Below are positions 41,396 through 50,626 of a stretch of DNA of 64,000 nt, in pieces. The notes beneath the pieces are model-generated. The model ran no database searches. It saw nothing but the letters and a program-made list of their open reading frames with translations, and was not told the DNA's origin. Within the stretch, counting starts at the first letter, position 1; each line of letters begins with the position of its first letter. This DNA comes from Iamia majanohamensis (GTDB taxonomy: Bacteria; Actinomycetota; Acidimicrobiia; Acidimicrobiales; Iamiaceae), in NCBI RefSeq assembly GCF_028532485.1, contig NZ_CP116942.1, forward strand, positions 2,232,001 through 2,296,000. The letters run 5' to 3'. The position numbers and the translations under genes were made by a program.

Positions 41396-41401
41396 TAGGG
41401 T
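41396..41401 (+). promoter_or_regulatory. -10 element of mpa
   Basis: TAGGGT. Predicted RNA start near 41408, giving a leader of about 50 bases before GTG 41457. Confidence 0.5.
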
Positions 41402-41456
41402 GCGCCCGAGGCTCCGCGCGCCGACCGGTGCCGGGGCGCACACGACCGCCCGGGAG

Positions 41457-43235
41457 GTGGTTCCCGTCGAGGAGCACCGAGACACCGATCCGCAGGCCGA
41501 GCGCAGCACCGACGAGCTGCGCGAGCAGGCGGCGGCCCTGGAGGAGGAGGTGCTGGTCCTGCGCCGGCGCCTCCAGGACGCGCCGAAGCGGGTGCGCACC
41601 CTCGAGGAGCGCCTGCTCGAGACCAAGGGCCAGCTGGCCCAGGCGGTGAGCCAGAACGAGAAGCTCGCCTACACCCTCCGCGAGGCGCGCGACCAGATCG
41701 CCGCCCTCCGCGAGGAGGTCGACAAGCTGACCCAGCCGCCGGCCGCCTACGGCTCGGTGCTGGGCCTGAACGACGACGACACCGTCGACATCTCCTCCGG
41801 CGGCCGCAAGATGCGCGTGGCCGTCCTGCCCGAGGTCGCCGACCAGCTGGAGCGAGGCACCGAGGTCGTCCTCAACGACTCGTTCACCATCGTGCTGGCC
41901 CGGGCCGCCGACGGCACCGGCGAGGTGGTGACGCTGAAGGAGCTCATCGACCACGGCACCCGGGCCGTGGTGGTCGGCCGGGCCGACGACGAGCGGGTCT
42001 GCGAGGTGGCCGCCAGCCTCCAGGGCCAGCCCCTGCGCTCGGGCGACGCCCTCCGCATGGACCCCCGCTCGGGCCTCCTGCTCGAGCGCCTGGCCCGCCC
42101 CGAGGTCGAGGAGCTGGTGCTCGAGGAGGTGCCCGACATCTCCTACGACGACGTCGGGGGCCTCGACGGCCAGATCGAGCAGATCGCCGACGCCGTCGAG
42201 CTGCCCTTCCTCCACGCCGACCTCTTCGCCGAGCACCGCCTGCCCGCCCCCAAGGGGATCCTCCTCTACGGCCCGCCCGGCTGCGGCAAGACCCTCATCG
42301 CCAAGGCGGTGGCCAACTCCCTCGCCCACAAGGTGGCCGACGCGGCCGGTGACGGCGAGGCCCGCAGCTACTTCCTCAACATCAAGGGCCCCGAGCTGCT
42401 CAACAAGTACGTGGGCGAGACCGAGCGCCAGATCCGCCTGGTGTTCCAGCGGGCCCGGGAGAAGTCCGAGGAGGGCTGGCCCGTCATCGTCTTCTTCGAC
42501 GAGATGGACTCGATGTTCCGCACCCGCGGCACCGGCATCAGCTCGGACATGGAGTCCACCATCGTCCCGCAGCTGCTGGCCGAGATCGACGGCGTGGAGG
42601 CCCTGCGCAACGTCATCGTCATCGGCGCCTCCAACCGCGAGGACCTGATCGACCCGGCCATCCTCCGCCCCGGGCGCCTCGACGTGAAGATCAAGATCGA
42701 GCGCCCCGACGAGGAGGCCGCGGCCCAGATCTTCGGCCGCTACCTCACCCCGGACCTGCCCCTCGACGCCGACGAGGTGGCGTCCCTGGGCGGCGGCGAC
42801 CGGGCCAAGTGCACCCAGGCCATGATCGAGTCGACCGTGGCCGAGATGTACCGGGTCGACGAGGCCAACCAGTTCCTCGAGATCACCTACCAGAACGGCG
42901 ACAAGGAGATCCTGTACTTCAAGGACTTCTCCTCCGGCGCCATGATCGAGAACATCGTCCGCCGGGCCAAGAAGCTGGCCATCAAGCGCCACCTGGCCGG
43001 GGCGGCCAAGGGCATCTGCACCCAGGACCTCATCGCCTCCATCCACCAGGAGTACAAGGAGCACGAGGACCTGCCCAACACCACCAACCCCGACGACTGG
43101 GCCAAGATCTCGGGCAAGAAGGGCGAGCGCATCGTCTACGTCCGCACCATCGTCACCCACGACGACGACGAGGGCGACGGCGAGCTGTCCGGCGGCCGCT
43201 CCATCGAGCGCGTCACCACCGGGCAGTACCTCTGA
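41457..43235 (+). CDS. mpa: Proteasomal ATPase Mpa/ARC
   Basis: Hexameric AAA ATPase that recognises Pup-tagged proteins, unfolds them and threads them into the 20S core. The 592-residue protein has an N-terminal coiled coil (about residues 15-80) that binds Pup, OB domains, an AAA module with Walker A GPPGCGKT at 272-279 and Walker B aspartate-glutamate at 348-349, and a C-terminal GQYL tail that docks in the core. GTG 41457 is preferred; GTG 41400 overlaps the -10 box. First gene of the proteasome locus. Confidence 0.96.
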   Translation: MVPVEEHRDTDPQAERSTDELREQAAALEEEVLVLRRRLQDAPKRVRTLEERLLETKGQLAQAVSQNEKLAYTLREARDQIAALREEVDKLTQPPAAYGSVLGLNDDDTVDISSGGRKMRVAVLPEVADQLERGTEVVLNDSFTIVLARAADGTGEVVTLKELIDHGTRAVVVGRADDERVCEVAASLQGQPLRSGDALRMDPRSGLLLERLARPEVEELVLEEVPDISYDDVGGLDGQIEQIADAVELPFLHADLFAEHRLPAPKGILLYGPPGCGKTLIAKAVANSLAHKVADAAGDGEARSYFLNIKGPELLNKYVGETERQIRLVFQRAREKSEEGWPVIVFFDEMDSMFRTRGTGISSDMESTIVPQLLAEIDGVEALRNVIVIGASNREDLIDPAILRPGRLDVKIKIERPDEEAAAQIFGRYLTPDLPLDADEVASLGGGDRAKCTQAMIESTVAEMYRVDEANQFLEITYQNGDKEILYFKDFSSGAMIENIVRRAKKLAIKRHLAGAAKGICTQDLIASIHQEYKEHEDLPNTTNPDDWAKISGKKGERIVYVRTIVTHDDDEGDGELSGGRSIERVTTGQYL

Positions 43236-43236
43236 C

Positions 43237-43611
43237 CTCGTCGTCACTCGCTCGCTGCGCTCGCTCCGTTCCGACGAACCGATCGGGCTCGCTGCGCTCG
43301 CGCTGAACGATCCCAGCGGGCGACGGCTCGTTCCTCGCAGCCGCCCGCTTCGTGCGGGGGAGACCCCCGCACCCCCAGCGGCAGAGCCGGCCCCCATGCG
43401 ACGAGGTGGCACAGGGACCGTCCGGTCGGATGGCGGGTGGCGCCCACGAGCCGGTCCAGCCCGGCGCAGCCGCTGGGGTCTGGGGCGGAGCCCCAGGGAG
43501 AGGGAGCCGGTCCAGCTTGCTGGTCGGCGACCTGGGTCCGAGCGGAGCGAGGGCGATCAGCTCGGCCGAGGAGCTTGCTCCGAGGCCGACATCCGACCGA
43601 GTGACGACGAG
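43237..43611. repeat. 375-bp noncoding block with 14-bp inverted ends between mpa and dop
   Basis: CTCGTCGTCACTCG at 43237-43250 is repeated inverted and perfectly at 43598-43611. Inside lie a second inverted pair (43280-43300 and 43539-43559, 17 of 21 matching), a hairpin with 9-bp arms at 43352-43372, one with 7-bp arms at 43480-43496, and a 13-bp direct repeat GAGCCGGTCCAGC at 43448 and 43504. The block begins 1 base after the mpa stop. Open frames across it show no gene-like composition. It could be a non-autonomous mobile element (MITE-like) or a structured regulatory RNA/leader; neither is proven. Confidence 0.7.
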
Positions 43612-43620
43612 AGTCCCCGG

Positions 43621-43626
43621 TAGGGT
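43621..43626 (+). promoter_or_regulatory. -10 element of dop
   Basis: TAGGGT, 6 bases before GTG 43633. Its -35 region falls on the right inverted arm of the 375-bp block. Confidence 0.55.
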
Positions 43627-43632
43627 CACGGG

Positions 43633-45141
43633 GTGGCGATCGGGAAGATCTGCGGCATCGAGACGGAGTACGGCATCGTCCACCGCGGGGTGGCCGAGTC
43701 CAACCCCGTCACCGCCTCCAGCCTGCTGATCAACGCCTACGTCTCGGGCCTCACCGTCACCGCGGCCTCGGGCAGCCCCTCGGTGGGCTGGGACTTCGAG
43801 GACGAGTCGCCCGGCAACGACGCCCGGGGCGCGGCCCCGGCCGACGCCGCCCCGCCCGACGTGGAGACCCACCTCGTCAACGCGGTGCTCACCAACGGCG
43901 CCCGGTTCTACGTCGACCACGCCCACCCGGAGATCTCCACACCCGAGTGCGCGGACGCCCGCTCGGTGCTCGTGTTCGACCGGGCCGCCGAGGTCATCGT
44001 GGCCCGGGCCATGGCCGCCGCCGGCCGGGTGCTCCCGGGCGACCAGGAGATCGTCGTCCACAAGAACAACTCCGACGGCAAGGGCAACTCCTACGGCTGC
44101 CACGAGAACTACCTCATGGACCGGTCGGTGCCCTTCGGCCAGATCGTCACCGCGGCGACGACCCACTTCGTCACCCGCCAGGTGTTCACCGGGGCCGGGA
44201 AGGTGGGCACCGAGGTGGTGGGCACCAGCCGCGAGGAGGTGCCCTACCAGCTGAGCCAGCGGGCCGACTTCTTCGAGGCCGAGGTCGGCCTGGAGACCAC
44301 GCTCAAGCGGCCCATCGTCAACACCCGCGACGAGCCGCACGCCGACGCCCAGCGCTACCGGCGCCTCCACGTCATCGCCGGCGACGCCAACCTGGCCGAG
44401 GTGGCCACCTTCCTGAAGGTGGGCACCACCGCCATCGTGCTGGCCATGGTCGAGGACGACGCCCTCGACCGCACGCTCGCCATCCGCAACCCGGTGGCCG
44501 CGGTGCGGGCCGTCTCCCACGACCCGTCCCTGGCGACCACCATCGAGACCGTCGACGGCGTCACCATGACGGCCCTCGAGGTGCAGTTCGAGCTGCTCGA
44601 CCGGGCCAAGAAGTGGGCCGAGGAGCGGGGCCTGGAGGCCGTCGGCCCCGAGGTCGGCGCCGAGGTCCTGCGTCGGTGGGAGGCCGTGCTCACCGGGCTG
44701 GAGGCCGACCCCGCCTCGGTGGCGGGCCAGGTCGACTGGGTGGCCAAGCGCCGCCTCATCGACGGGTGGGTCGAGCGCCACGGCACCGGCTGGGACGACG
44801 CCCGGGTCCCCGCCCTCGCCCTCCAGTACCACGACCTCCGCCCCGAGCGGGGCCTGGCCCGGCGGGCCGGCCTCGAGCGGATCACCACCGACGCCGAGGT
44901 CGAGGCGGCCGTCACCGCCCCGCCCACCGACACCCGGGCCTACTTCCGGGGTCGCTGCCTGGAGAAGTTCGCCTCCAGCATCGTGGCCGCCAACTGGGAC
45001 TCCCTGGTGTTCGACGTGGGCCAGGAGCCCCTCCGGCGGGTGCCGATGATGGAACCGTCCCGTGGGACCGAGGCTCATGTCGGTAGGTTGTTGGACGAGT
45101 GCTCCACCCCGGCCGAGCTGGTGGCCCGGCTGTCAGGTTGA
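43633..45141 (+). CDS. dop: Deamidase/depupylase Dop
   Basis: Converts the C-terminal Gln of Pup to Glu and removes Pup from substrates. The 502-residue glutamine-synthetase-fold enzyme has KICGIETEYGIV at the start, the YVDHAHPEISTPE nucleotide/metal block, [18 protein letters not shown], and [13 protein letters not shown]. The extra loop around residues 45-75 with LINAYVSGLTV and SVGWDFEDESPG distinguishes Dop from PafA. Pup follows 30 bases downstream on the same transcript. Confidence 0.96.
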   Translation: MAIGKICGIETEYGIVHRGVAESNPVTASSLLINAYVSGLTVTAASGSPSVGWDFEDESPGNDARGAAPADAAPPDVETHLVNAVLTNGARFYVDHAHPEISTPECADARSVLVFDRAAEVIVARAMAAAGRVLPGDQEIVVHKNNSDGKGNSYGCHENYLMDRSVPFGQIVTAATTHFVTRQVFTGAGKVGTEVVGTSREEVPYQLSQRADFFEAEVGLETTLKRPIVNTRDEPHADAQRYRRLHVIAGDANLAEVATFLKVGTTAIVLAMVEDDALDRTLAIRNPVAAVRAVSHDPSLATTIETVDGVTMTALEVQFELLDRAKKWAEERGLEAVGPEVGAEVLRRWEAVLTGLEADPASVAGQVDWVAKRRLIDGWVERHGTGWDDARVPALALQYHDLRPERGLARRAGLERITTDAEVEAAVTAPPTDTRAYFRGRCLEKFASSIVAANWDSLVFDVGQEPLRRVPMMEPSRGTEAHVGRLLDECSTPAELVARLSG

Positions 45142-45171
45142 CCGAGGTGGGCCGACCCCACGGAGAACGAG

Positions 45172-45372
45172 ATGGCTGAACGGGAGCAGAAGAAGCGCAC
45201 CGCCCCCCAGCGGGAGACCGAGACCGAGCAGGTCGAGGACGCCCCGCAGGGCAACGAGCGGGGCGAGGAGATCAAGGCCGACATCGACGAGCTGCTCGAC
45301 GAGATCGACGACGTGCTCGAGACCAACGCCGAGGACTTCGTCCGCTCGTACGTCCAGAAGGGCGGCCAGTAG
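45172..45372 (+). CDS. pup: Prokaryotic ubiquitin-like protein Pup
   Basis: A 66-residue, disordered, acidic tag protein. It ends in Gly-Gly-Gln, so Dop must deamidate it before PafA can attach it to lysines. The central IKADIDELLDEIDDVLETNA helix is what Mpa binds, and the VRSYVQKGGQ end is typical. ATG preceded by GGAGAACGAG. Located between dop and prcB as in other actinobacteria; its downstream 180 bases contain the prcB promoter. Confidence 0.97.
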   Translation: MAEREQKKRTAPQRETETEQVEDAPQGNERGEEIKADIDELLDEIDDVLETNAEDFVRSYVQKGGQ

Positions 45373-45539
45373 CGCCGTCGCAGGCGCCACCGCCCACCGG
45401 CACCCGGGTGGGCCGCTGACCTTCGGCGCGCCCCCCCACGTGGTGCTCGCGGGCCTGCCTCGCGCCGTCGGGGCGCGACGGGCACCGAGCCGGCGTGGAG
45501 GCGGGGGAGGGGCCGGACCGGGACCGGAGGGACCGCCGC

Positions 45540-45545
45540 TAGGGT
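45540..45545 (+). promoter_or_regulatory. -10 element of prcB
   Basis: TAGGGT, 7 bases before GTG 45553, so the core particle genes can be transcribed apart from dop-pup. Confidence 0.55.
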
Positions 45546-45552
45546 CGGCGCC

Positions 45553-46371
45553 GTGACGCTGCCGACGTTCAGCCCCCACGACGACCCCGGCCCCGACTTC
45601 GCCGGCCTGGTGCGCCGGGTCGGCCTGGCCCCGGAGCCGCCGGCCGGCGCCCTGTCCGCCGACCTGCTCCCGCCCCACGGCACCACCGTGGTCGCCGTCC
45701 GCTACGCCGACGGCGTGGTCATGGCCGGCGACCGCCGGGCCACCTCCGGGAACCTCATCAGCCACCGCACCATCGAGAAGGTCTTCCCGGCGGACCGGTA
45801 CTCCGGGGTCGCCATCGCCGGCGCGGCCGGCCCCGCGGTGGAGATGGTCACCCTCTTCCAGCTCCAGCTGGAGCACTACGAGAAGGTCGAGGGCCAGCAC
45901 CTGTCGCTGGAGGGCAAGGCCAACCAGCTGAGCCAGATGGTCCGCAGCCACCTCCCGGCCGCCATGCAGGGCCTCGCCGTCGTCCCCCTCTTCGCCGGCT
46001 ACGACCTGCACCGGGGTACGGGCCGGCTGTTCCAGTACGACGTCACCGGCGGCCGCTACGAGGAGCAGGACTTCGCCTCCTCGGGCTCGGGCATGCTCCA
46101 CGCCGGCACGGTGGTGAAGCTCGGCTTCCGCCGCGAGCTGGAGCGGGGTGACGTGGTCGACCTGGCCCTGAAGGCCCTGTGGACGGCGGCCGACGAGGAC
46201 AGCGCCACCGGCGGCCCCGACGCCCGCCGGGGCATCTGGCCGGTGATCGCCACCATCTCGGCCGACGGCTACCAGCGGGTGGGCGACGAGGAGATGGCCA
46301 CCCGGTTCGCCGCCCTCCTCGAGGCCGACCGCGAGGTCCGGGGCGCCACCGGCGCCGGGGGGTCGATCTGA
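45553..46371 (+). CDS. prcB: 20S proteasome beta subunit
   Basis: Catalytic subunit of the proteasome core. The 272-residue precursor carries a 43-residue propeptide; cleavage after Gly43 would expose the catalytic Thr44 of HGTTVVAVRY. VVMAGDRRATSGNLISHR and the DFASSGSGML block match the Ntn-hydrolase fold. GTG start with -10 box 7 bases upstream. prcA follows after 37 bases. Confidence 0.96.
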   Translation: MTLPTFSPHDDPGPDFAGLVRRVGLAPEPPAGALSADLLPPHGTTVVAVRYADGVVMAGDRRATSGNLISHRTIEKVFPADRYSGVAIAGAAGPAVEMVTLFQLQLEHYEKVEGQHLSLEGKANQLSQMVRSHLPAAMQGLAVVPLFAGYDLHRGTGRLFQYDVTGGRYEEQDFASSGSGMLHAGTVVKLGFRRELERGDVVDLALKALWTAADEDSATGGPDARRGIWPVIATISADGYQRVGDEEMATRFAALLEADREVRGATGAGGSI

Positions 46372-46408
46372 TGGCCACCTGCTCCACTGATCGAGGAGGT
46401 CGGGTCTG

Positions 46409-47218
46409 ATGGGCATGCCGTTCTACGTCGCACCCGAGCAGGTGATGAAGGACCGGGCCGACTACGCCCGCAAGGGCATCGCCCGGGGCCGCAGCCTCAT
46501 CGCCGCCATCTGCGCCGACGGGATCCTCCTGTGCGCCGAGAACCCCTCGGCCACCCTGCGCAAGATCAGCGAGATCTACGACCGCATCGCCTTCGCCGGG
46601 GTCGGCCGCTACAACGAGTTCGACCAGCTCCGGGTGGCCGGGGTCCGCCACGCCGACCTGAAGGGCTACTCCTACAGCCGCGAGGACGTCGACGCGCGCA
46701 GCCTGGCCAACGCCTACGCCCAGTCCCTGGGCCAGGTCTTCACCCACGAGATGAAGCCCCTCGAGGTGGAGATCCTCGTCGCCGAGGTGGCCGAGCCCGG
46801 TGGTCGCGACCAGCTGTTCCACATCCTCTACGACGGCACCGTGATCGACGAGCCGGCCCGGGCCGTGCTCGGCGGCGACGCCGAGGCCATCGCCGGGCGC
46901 TTCGAGGAGACCCACAGCACCGACGCCACCGTGGCCGAGGCCCTGGCCGCGGCGGTCACCGCCCTGGCCGGCCCCGACCGGACCCTCGGTGCGGCCGAGG
47001 TGGAGGCCGCGGTGCTCGACCGGGGCAACGGCCGCCGATCGTTCCGGCGCCTCACCGACGAGGAGATCAGCGCGGCCGTCGGGTCGGCCGACACGTCCTC
47101 CGGTGACGGGGCCGGCGCGTCGGGGCGGTCCGGGGACGGCGACGACGCCCCCGGCCCGGAGGCCGCCGGCGCACCGGCCGACGACGTCCCCGACGACGAG
47201 GGCCCCGCACCGTCCTGA
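46409..47218 (+). CDS. prcA: 20S proteasome alpha subunit
   Basis: Structural ring subunit that gates the core and docks Mpa. The 269-residue protein begins MPFYVAPEQVMKDRADYARKGI-like, with typical RGRSLIAAICADGILLCAENPS and KISEIYDRIAF. The C-terminal 45 residues are an acidic, Gly/Ala/Pro-rich tail, longer than needed for the fold. Either ATG 46409 or 46415 may be used. Confidence 0.95.
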   Translation: MGMPFYVAPEQVMKDRADYARKGIARGRSLIAAICADGILLCAENPSATLRKISEIYDRIAFAGVGRYNEFDQLRVAGVRHADLKGYSYSREDVDARSLANAYAQSLGQVFTHEMKPLEVEILVAEVAEPGGRDQLFHILYDGTVIDEPARAVLGGDAEAIAGRFEETHSTDATVAEALAAAVTALAGPDRTLGAAEVEAAVLDRGNGRRSFRRLTDEEISAAVGSADTSSGDGAGASGRSGDGDDAPGPEAAGAPADDVPDDEGPAPS

Positions 47219-47353
47219 GGGTCGGCCGTCCGACGGCGGGGCGTCGGGCCAGCCGCCGGCGGCCGTCCGCCCCCGTCGGGCCTCGACCGGCGCGAGCGGC
47301 TCGTCCGGGCATCCGTGCGGCGCGCCCGACGCGGTGGCGGTCCGGGCCGGCAC

Positions 47354-47359
47354 TACGGT
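47354..47359 (+). promoter_or_regulatory. -10 element of lipoprotein-like gene
   Basis: TACGGT, 8 bases before ATG 47368. Confidence 0.5.
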
Positions 47360-47367
47360 CGGGAGCC

Positions 47368-48420
47368 ATGCGACGGCGGTCGGTGGCGGTCACCTGGTGC
47401 GCCGCCCTGGCGCTGCTGGGGGCGACGCTGGGGTGCAGCGGCGGCAGCGACGACGACGACCCCCTCGCCGCCCTCGGCCGGGCCGGGCTCGACCCCGGGT
47501 CGGTCACGGCCCTGGTGGGCCGGGCCGCCCACGACCCGGGCGAGGGGGCCCCGGTGGCCCAGTACTTCAACCTGCGACGCCTGCGGACGGGGGCCGGGCT
47601 GGCCGACGACCTCGAAGGTGAGGAGCTGGTCGAGGAGGCCTTCCTCGACGAGATGGCCGACGGCACCCCGGCCGAGCCCTACTCCGCGCTGATCAGGCTG
47701 GCCCTCGAGGAGCCCGGGGTGCTGCCCCTGTCCCGGGTCGCAGCCACCTACACCGACCTCACCGTCCCGGGGTCGGTGCTCCTCGGCGACTGGGACCCCG
47801 AGGCCGTGGCCGAGGCCTACGCCGAGGTGGTGGGACCGGTGGAGGAGGAGCAGGCCGACGGGTACCGCGTCCTGCGGGCGGCGGACGAGGCCCCCGAAGG
47901 GGACGACGGAGGGTCGGGTGACCCCGTCGCGACCCGTGTGTACAGCGAGGCGGCGGTGGCGCTGTCCTCGGACGGCGCCGAGGTGGTGTTCGGCGCCGAG
48001 GGCGACGGGCTGGGGGCCCTCGCCGACGACGAGGAGGACACCGCCCTCGCCCTCCCGGGGGTGGACGAGGTGGCCGCCGCCCTCGACGCCGCCGCGGTCT
48101 ACACCGCGGCCCTGTTCCTGGACGTCGGGAGCGTCGGGGGGGAGGGGCCGTTGCCGGAGCCGTGGTCCACCGGTGCGGTGGCGACCGGGTTCGACGACGA
48201 GGCCGGGTCGACGGCCTACGCGGTCCTCTGGCACGAGGACGACGCCGCGGCCGAGGCCAACGCGGAGGCCCTGGCCGAGGAGCTGGAGGCCACCGACCGC
48301 TGTCGCGAGCCGGCGTCCACCACGGTCGACGGGAGCCTGCTGGTGGGCTCGTGCGCCTTCGACGGGCGGTGGGTGAGCGAGGTCGTCGGCCGCTACCCCC
48401 TCGGGCCGCTGTTCTCCTGA
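47368..48420 (+). CDS. Putative secreted lipoprotein of unknown function in the proteasome locus
   Basis: A 350-residue protein with a signal peptide ([20 protein letters not shown]) ending in a lipobox-like TLGC, so Cys23 may be lipid-modified; the box is not ideal because Leu is at -2. The mature part is acidic, with DDDD-rich stretches and two more cysteines near the C-terminus (TDRCREP, GSCAFDG) that could pair. No family recognised. It lies between prcA and pafA with its own promoter. An exported protein inside a cytosolic proteolysis locus is unexpected; function unknown. Confidence 0.75.
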   Translation: MRRRSVAVTWCAALALLGATLGCSGGSDDDDPLAALGRAGLDPGSVTALVGRAAHDPGEGAPVAQYFNLRRLRTGAGLADDLEGEELVEEAFLDEMADGTPAEPYSALIRLALEEPGVLPLSRVAATYTDLTVPGSVLLGDWDPEAVAEAYAEVVGPVEEEQADGYRVLRAADEAPEGDDGGSGDPVATRVYSEAAVALSSDGAEVVFGAEGDGLGALADDEEDTALALPGVDEVAAALDAAAVYTAALFLDVGSVGGEGPLPEPWSTGAVATGFDDEAGSTAYAVLWHEDDAAAEANAEALAEELEATDRCREPASTTVDGSLLVGSCAFDGRWVSEVVGRYPLGPLFS

Positions 48421-48465
48421 CGACGGGGGGGCCGCCCGTGCGGGGGTGGGGGTCCCGGGCACCGG

Positions 48466-48471
48466 TAGGGT
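48466..48471 (+). promoter_or_regulatory. -10 element of pafA
   Basis: TAGGGT, 7 bases before GTG 48479; it selects that codon over an in-frame GTG 33 bases upstream. Confidence 0.55.
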
Positions 48472-48478
48472 GCCGCGG

Positions 48479-49837
48479 GTGGAGAAGCGCATCTACGGCC
48501 TCGAGAACGAGTACGGGGTCACCTGCGTCTCCCGGGGCCAGCGCCGCCTGAGCCCCGACGAGGTGGCCCGCTACCTCTTCCGGCGGGTCGTGTCGTGGGG
48601 CCGCTCGTCGAACGTCTTCCTCGCCAACGGGGCCCGGCTCTACCTCGACGTCGGCAGCCACCCCGAGTACGCCACCCCGGAGTGCGACTCGGTGCACGAG
48701 GTCGTCGTCCACGACAAGGCGGGGGAGCGGATCCTGGAGCAGCTGCTCGGCAGCGCCGAGGCCCGCCTCCGCGACGAGGGCATCCGGGGCGACATCTACC
48801 TGTTCAAGAACAACACCGACTCGGCGGGCAACTCCTACGGCTGCCACGAGAACTACCTGACCTCCCGGCGCGACGACCTCGGCCACTACGCCGAGGTGCT
48901 CATCCCGTTCCTCGTCTCCCGCCAGATCTACGCCGGGGCCGGCAAGGTGATGCACACCTCGCGCGGGGCCCAGTACTCGCTCAGCCAGCGGGCCGAGCAC
49001 ATCTGGGAGGGGGTCTCGTCGGCCACCACCCGCAGCCGCCCGATCATCAACACCCGCGACGAGCCCCACGCCGACGCCGAGCGCTTCCGACGGCTCCACG
49101 TGATCGTGGGCGACTCGAACATGAGCGAGTACTCCACCTTCCTCAAGGTGGGGGCCACCAGCATCATGCTGCGGATGCTCGAGGACCCCGGGGTGGTGCT
49201 CCGGGACATGACCCTGGAGAACCCGATCCGGGCCATCCGCGAGATCAGCCACGACCTGTCGTGCCGGGCCGAGGTGAAGCTGGCCAACGGCCGGGAGGTG
49301 AGCGCCCTCCAGATCCAGGCCGAGTACCTCGACCGGGCCCTCCGCTACGCCCAGAGCCGCACCCTCCTGCCCTTCGAGCAGAAGGCGCTGGAGATGTGGG
49401 AGCACTGCCTGAAGGGCATCGAGTCCGACCCCTTCGGGCTCGACCGGGAGTGCGACTGGGTCATCAAGCACCGCCTCATCGAGGCCTACTGCGAGCGCCA
49501 CGACCTCCCCCTGTCGCACCCGCGGGTGGCGCTGCTCGACCTGCAGTACCACGACATCAGCCGGGACCGGGGCCTGTTCCACCGCATGCAGGCCAAGGGC
49601 CTGGTCGAGCGGACCTGCACCGACGAGGAGATCGACGAGGCCGTCGACGTCCCGCCCCAGACCACCCGGGCCCGCCTGCGGGGCGAGTTCATCCGCACGG
49701 CCAAGGAGAAGCGCCGTGACTACACCGTCGACTGGGTGCACCTGAAGCTCAACGACCAGGCCCAGCGCACCGTGCTCTGCAAGGACCCGTTCAAGGCCCA
49801 CGACGACCGCGTCGAGCGCCTCATCGCCTCGCTCTAG
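48479..49837 (+). CDS. pafA: Pup ligase PafA
   Basis: Attaches deamidated Pup to substrate lysines with ATP. The 452-residue carboxylate-amine ligase has [13 protein letters not shown] at its start, the [14 protein letters not shown] catalytic block, [19 protein letters not shown], and [20 protein letters not shown]. It lacks the Dop-specific loop. A short methyltransferase gene starts 3 bases after the stop, so downstream genes are likely co-transcribed. Confidence 0.96.
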   Translation: MEKRIYGLENEYGVTCVSRGQRRLSPDEVARYLFRRVVSWGRSSNVFLANGARLYLDVGSHPEYATPECDSVHEVVVHDKAGERILEQLLGSAEARLRDEGIRGDIYLFKNNTDSAGNSYGCHENYLTSRRDDLGHYAEVLIPFLVSRQIYAGAGKVMHTSRGAQYSLSQRAEHIWEGVSSATTRSRPIINTRDEPHADAERFRRLHVIVGDSNMSEYSTFLKVGATSIMLRMLEDPGVVLRDMTLENPIRAIREISHDLSCRAEVKLANGREVSALQIQAEYLDRALRYAQSRTLLPFEQKALEMWEHCLKGIESDPFGLDRECDWVIKHRLIEAYCERHDLPLSHPRVALLDLQYHDISRDRGLFHRMQAKGLVERTCTDEEIDEAVDVPPQTTRARLRGEFIRTAKEKRRDYTVDWVHLKLNDQAQRTVLCKDPFKAHDDRVERLIASL

Positions 49838-49840
49838 GCG

Positions 49841-50617
49841 GTGCCCGGCGTCGAGCCTCCCCCGGAGGCGCGCCCGGCGGCGGAGGAGCCCGGCGCGGGC
49901 GGCCCGGACCCGGGCCTGACGGCGCTGGAGGCCGACGACGACGGTGATCCGGCGCGGTTCGCGTCGGACCGGGTGGCGGTGGCCCGCTGGGCCGAGGGGG
50001 GCGACGTGCTCGGACCGGTGGCCGCCCGCCTGGCCGAGGTCGGCGCCCGTCGGGTGCTGGACCTGGGGTCGGGCGACGGCGAGCTGGGCCGGGCCCTGGC
50101 CCGTGCCGACCCCGCCCCGTGGTGGTGCGGCCTGGACCGGGCCTCAGCGCTGCTCGCCGTCGGGCCCCGGCCCGCGGTGCGCGCCGACCTCTCCTCCGTG
50201 CCCCTGGCCGACGCGTCGGTCGACGCCGCCGTCGCCCTCTGGGTGCTGTACCACCTCGATCGCCCCGCCGGCGCCCTGCGGGAGGTGCGCCGGGTGCTGC
50301 GCCCCGGGGGCTGGTGCGCGACGTGCACCACGGCCCGGGACGACTCGCCCGAGCTCCTCGAGTGGTTCGCGCCACCCCCGCCCACCCCCTTCGACGCCGA
50401 GGAGGCCGAGGCGGTGGTGGGCGCGGTCCTCGACGTGGTCGACGTGGTGCGCTGGGACGGGCCGCTCGTCGTGCTGCCCGACGCCGACGCGGTGGCGACG
50501 TACCTGCGGGCGAGGGGAGCCGACCCCGCCGACGCCCGGGCCGTGGCCGCCACCGTGGAGGTCCCGTTCGCCGTCACGAGGCGGGGGGTCCTGGTCTGGG
50601 CCCGACGGCCCGGCTAG
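49841..50617 (+). CDS. SAM-dependent methyltransferase, class I
   Basis: A 258-residue protein. After a 35-residue Pro/Ala/Glu-rich N-terminus, the class I Rossmann motifs are clear: RVLDLGSGDGELGRAL (motif I), the acidic WWCGLDRA, VDAAVALWVLYHLDRP (motif IV) and LREVRRVLRPGGW (motif VI). The acceptor is unknown; the layout resembles the ubiquinone/UbiE-like or small-molecule type rather than a protein methyltransferase. GTG start 3 bases after pafA. Confidence 0.8.
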   Translation: MPGVEPPPEARPAAEEPGAGGPDPGLTALEADDDGDPARFASDRVAVARWAEGGDVLGPVAARLAEVGARRVLDLGSGDGELGRALARADPAPWWCGLDRASALLAVGPRPAVRADLSSVPLADASVDAAVALWVLYHLDRPAGALREVRRVLRPGGWCATCTTARDDSPELLEWFAPPPPTPFDAEEAEAVVGAVLDVVDVVRWDGPLVVLPDADAVATYLRARGADPADARAVAATVEVPFAVTRRGVLVWARRPG

Positions 50618-50626
50618 GCAGGCGGG

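Noticed and set aside
43352-43729. Short frames within the mpa-dop block (43352-43729, 43396-43623)
   Set aside because: Arg/Ser/Gly-rich translations with no start signal, and both frames run through the hairpins and inverted repeats.
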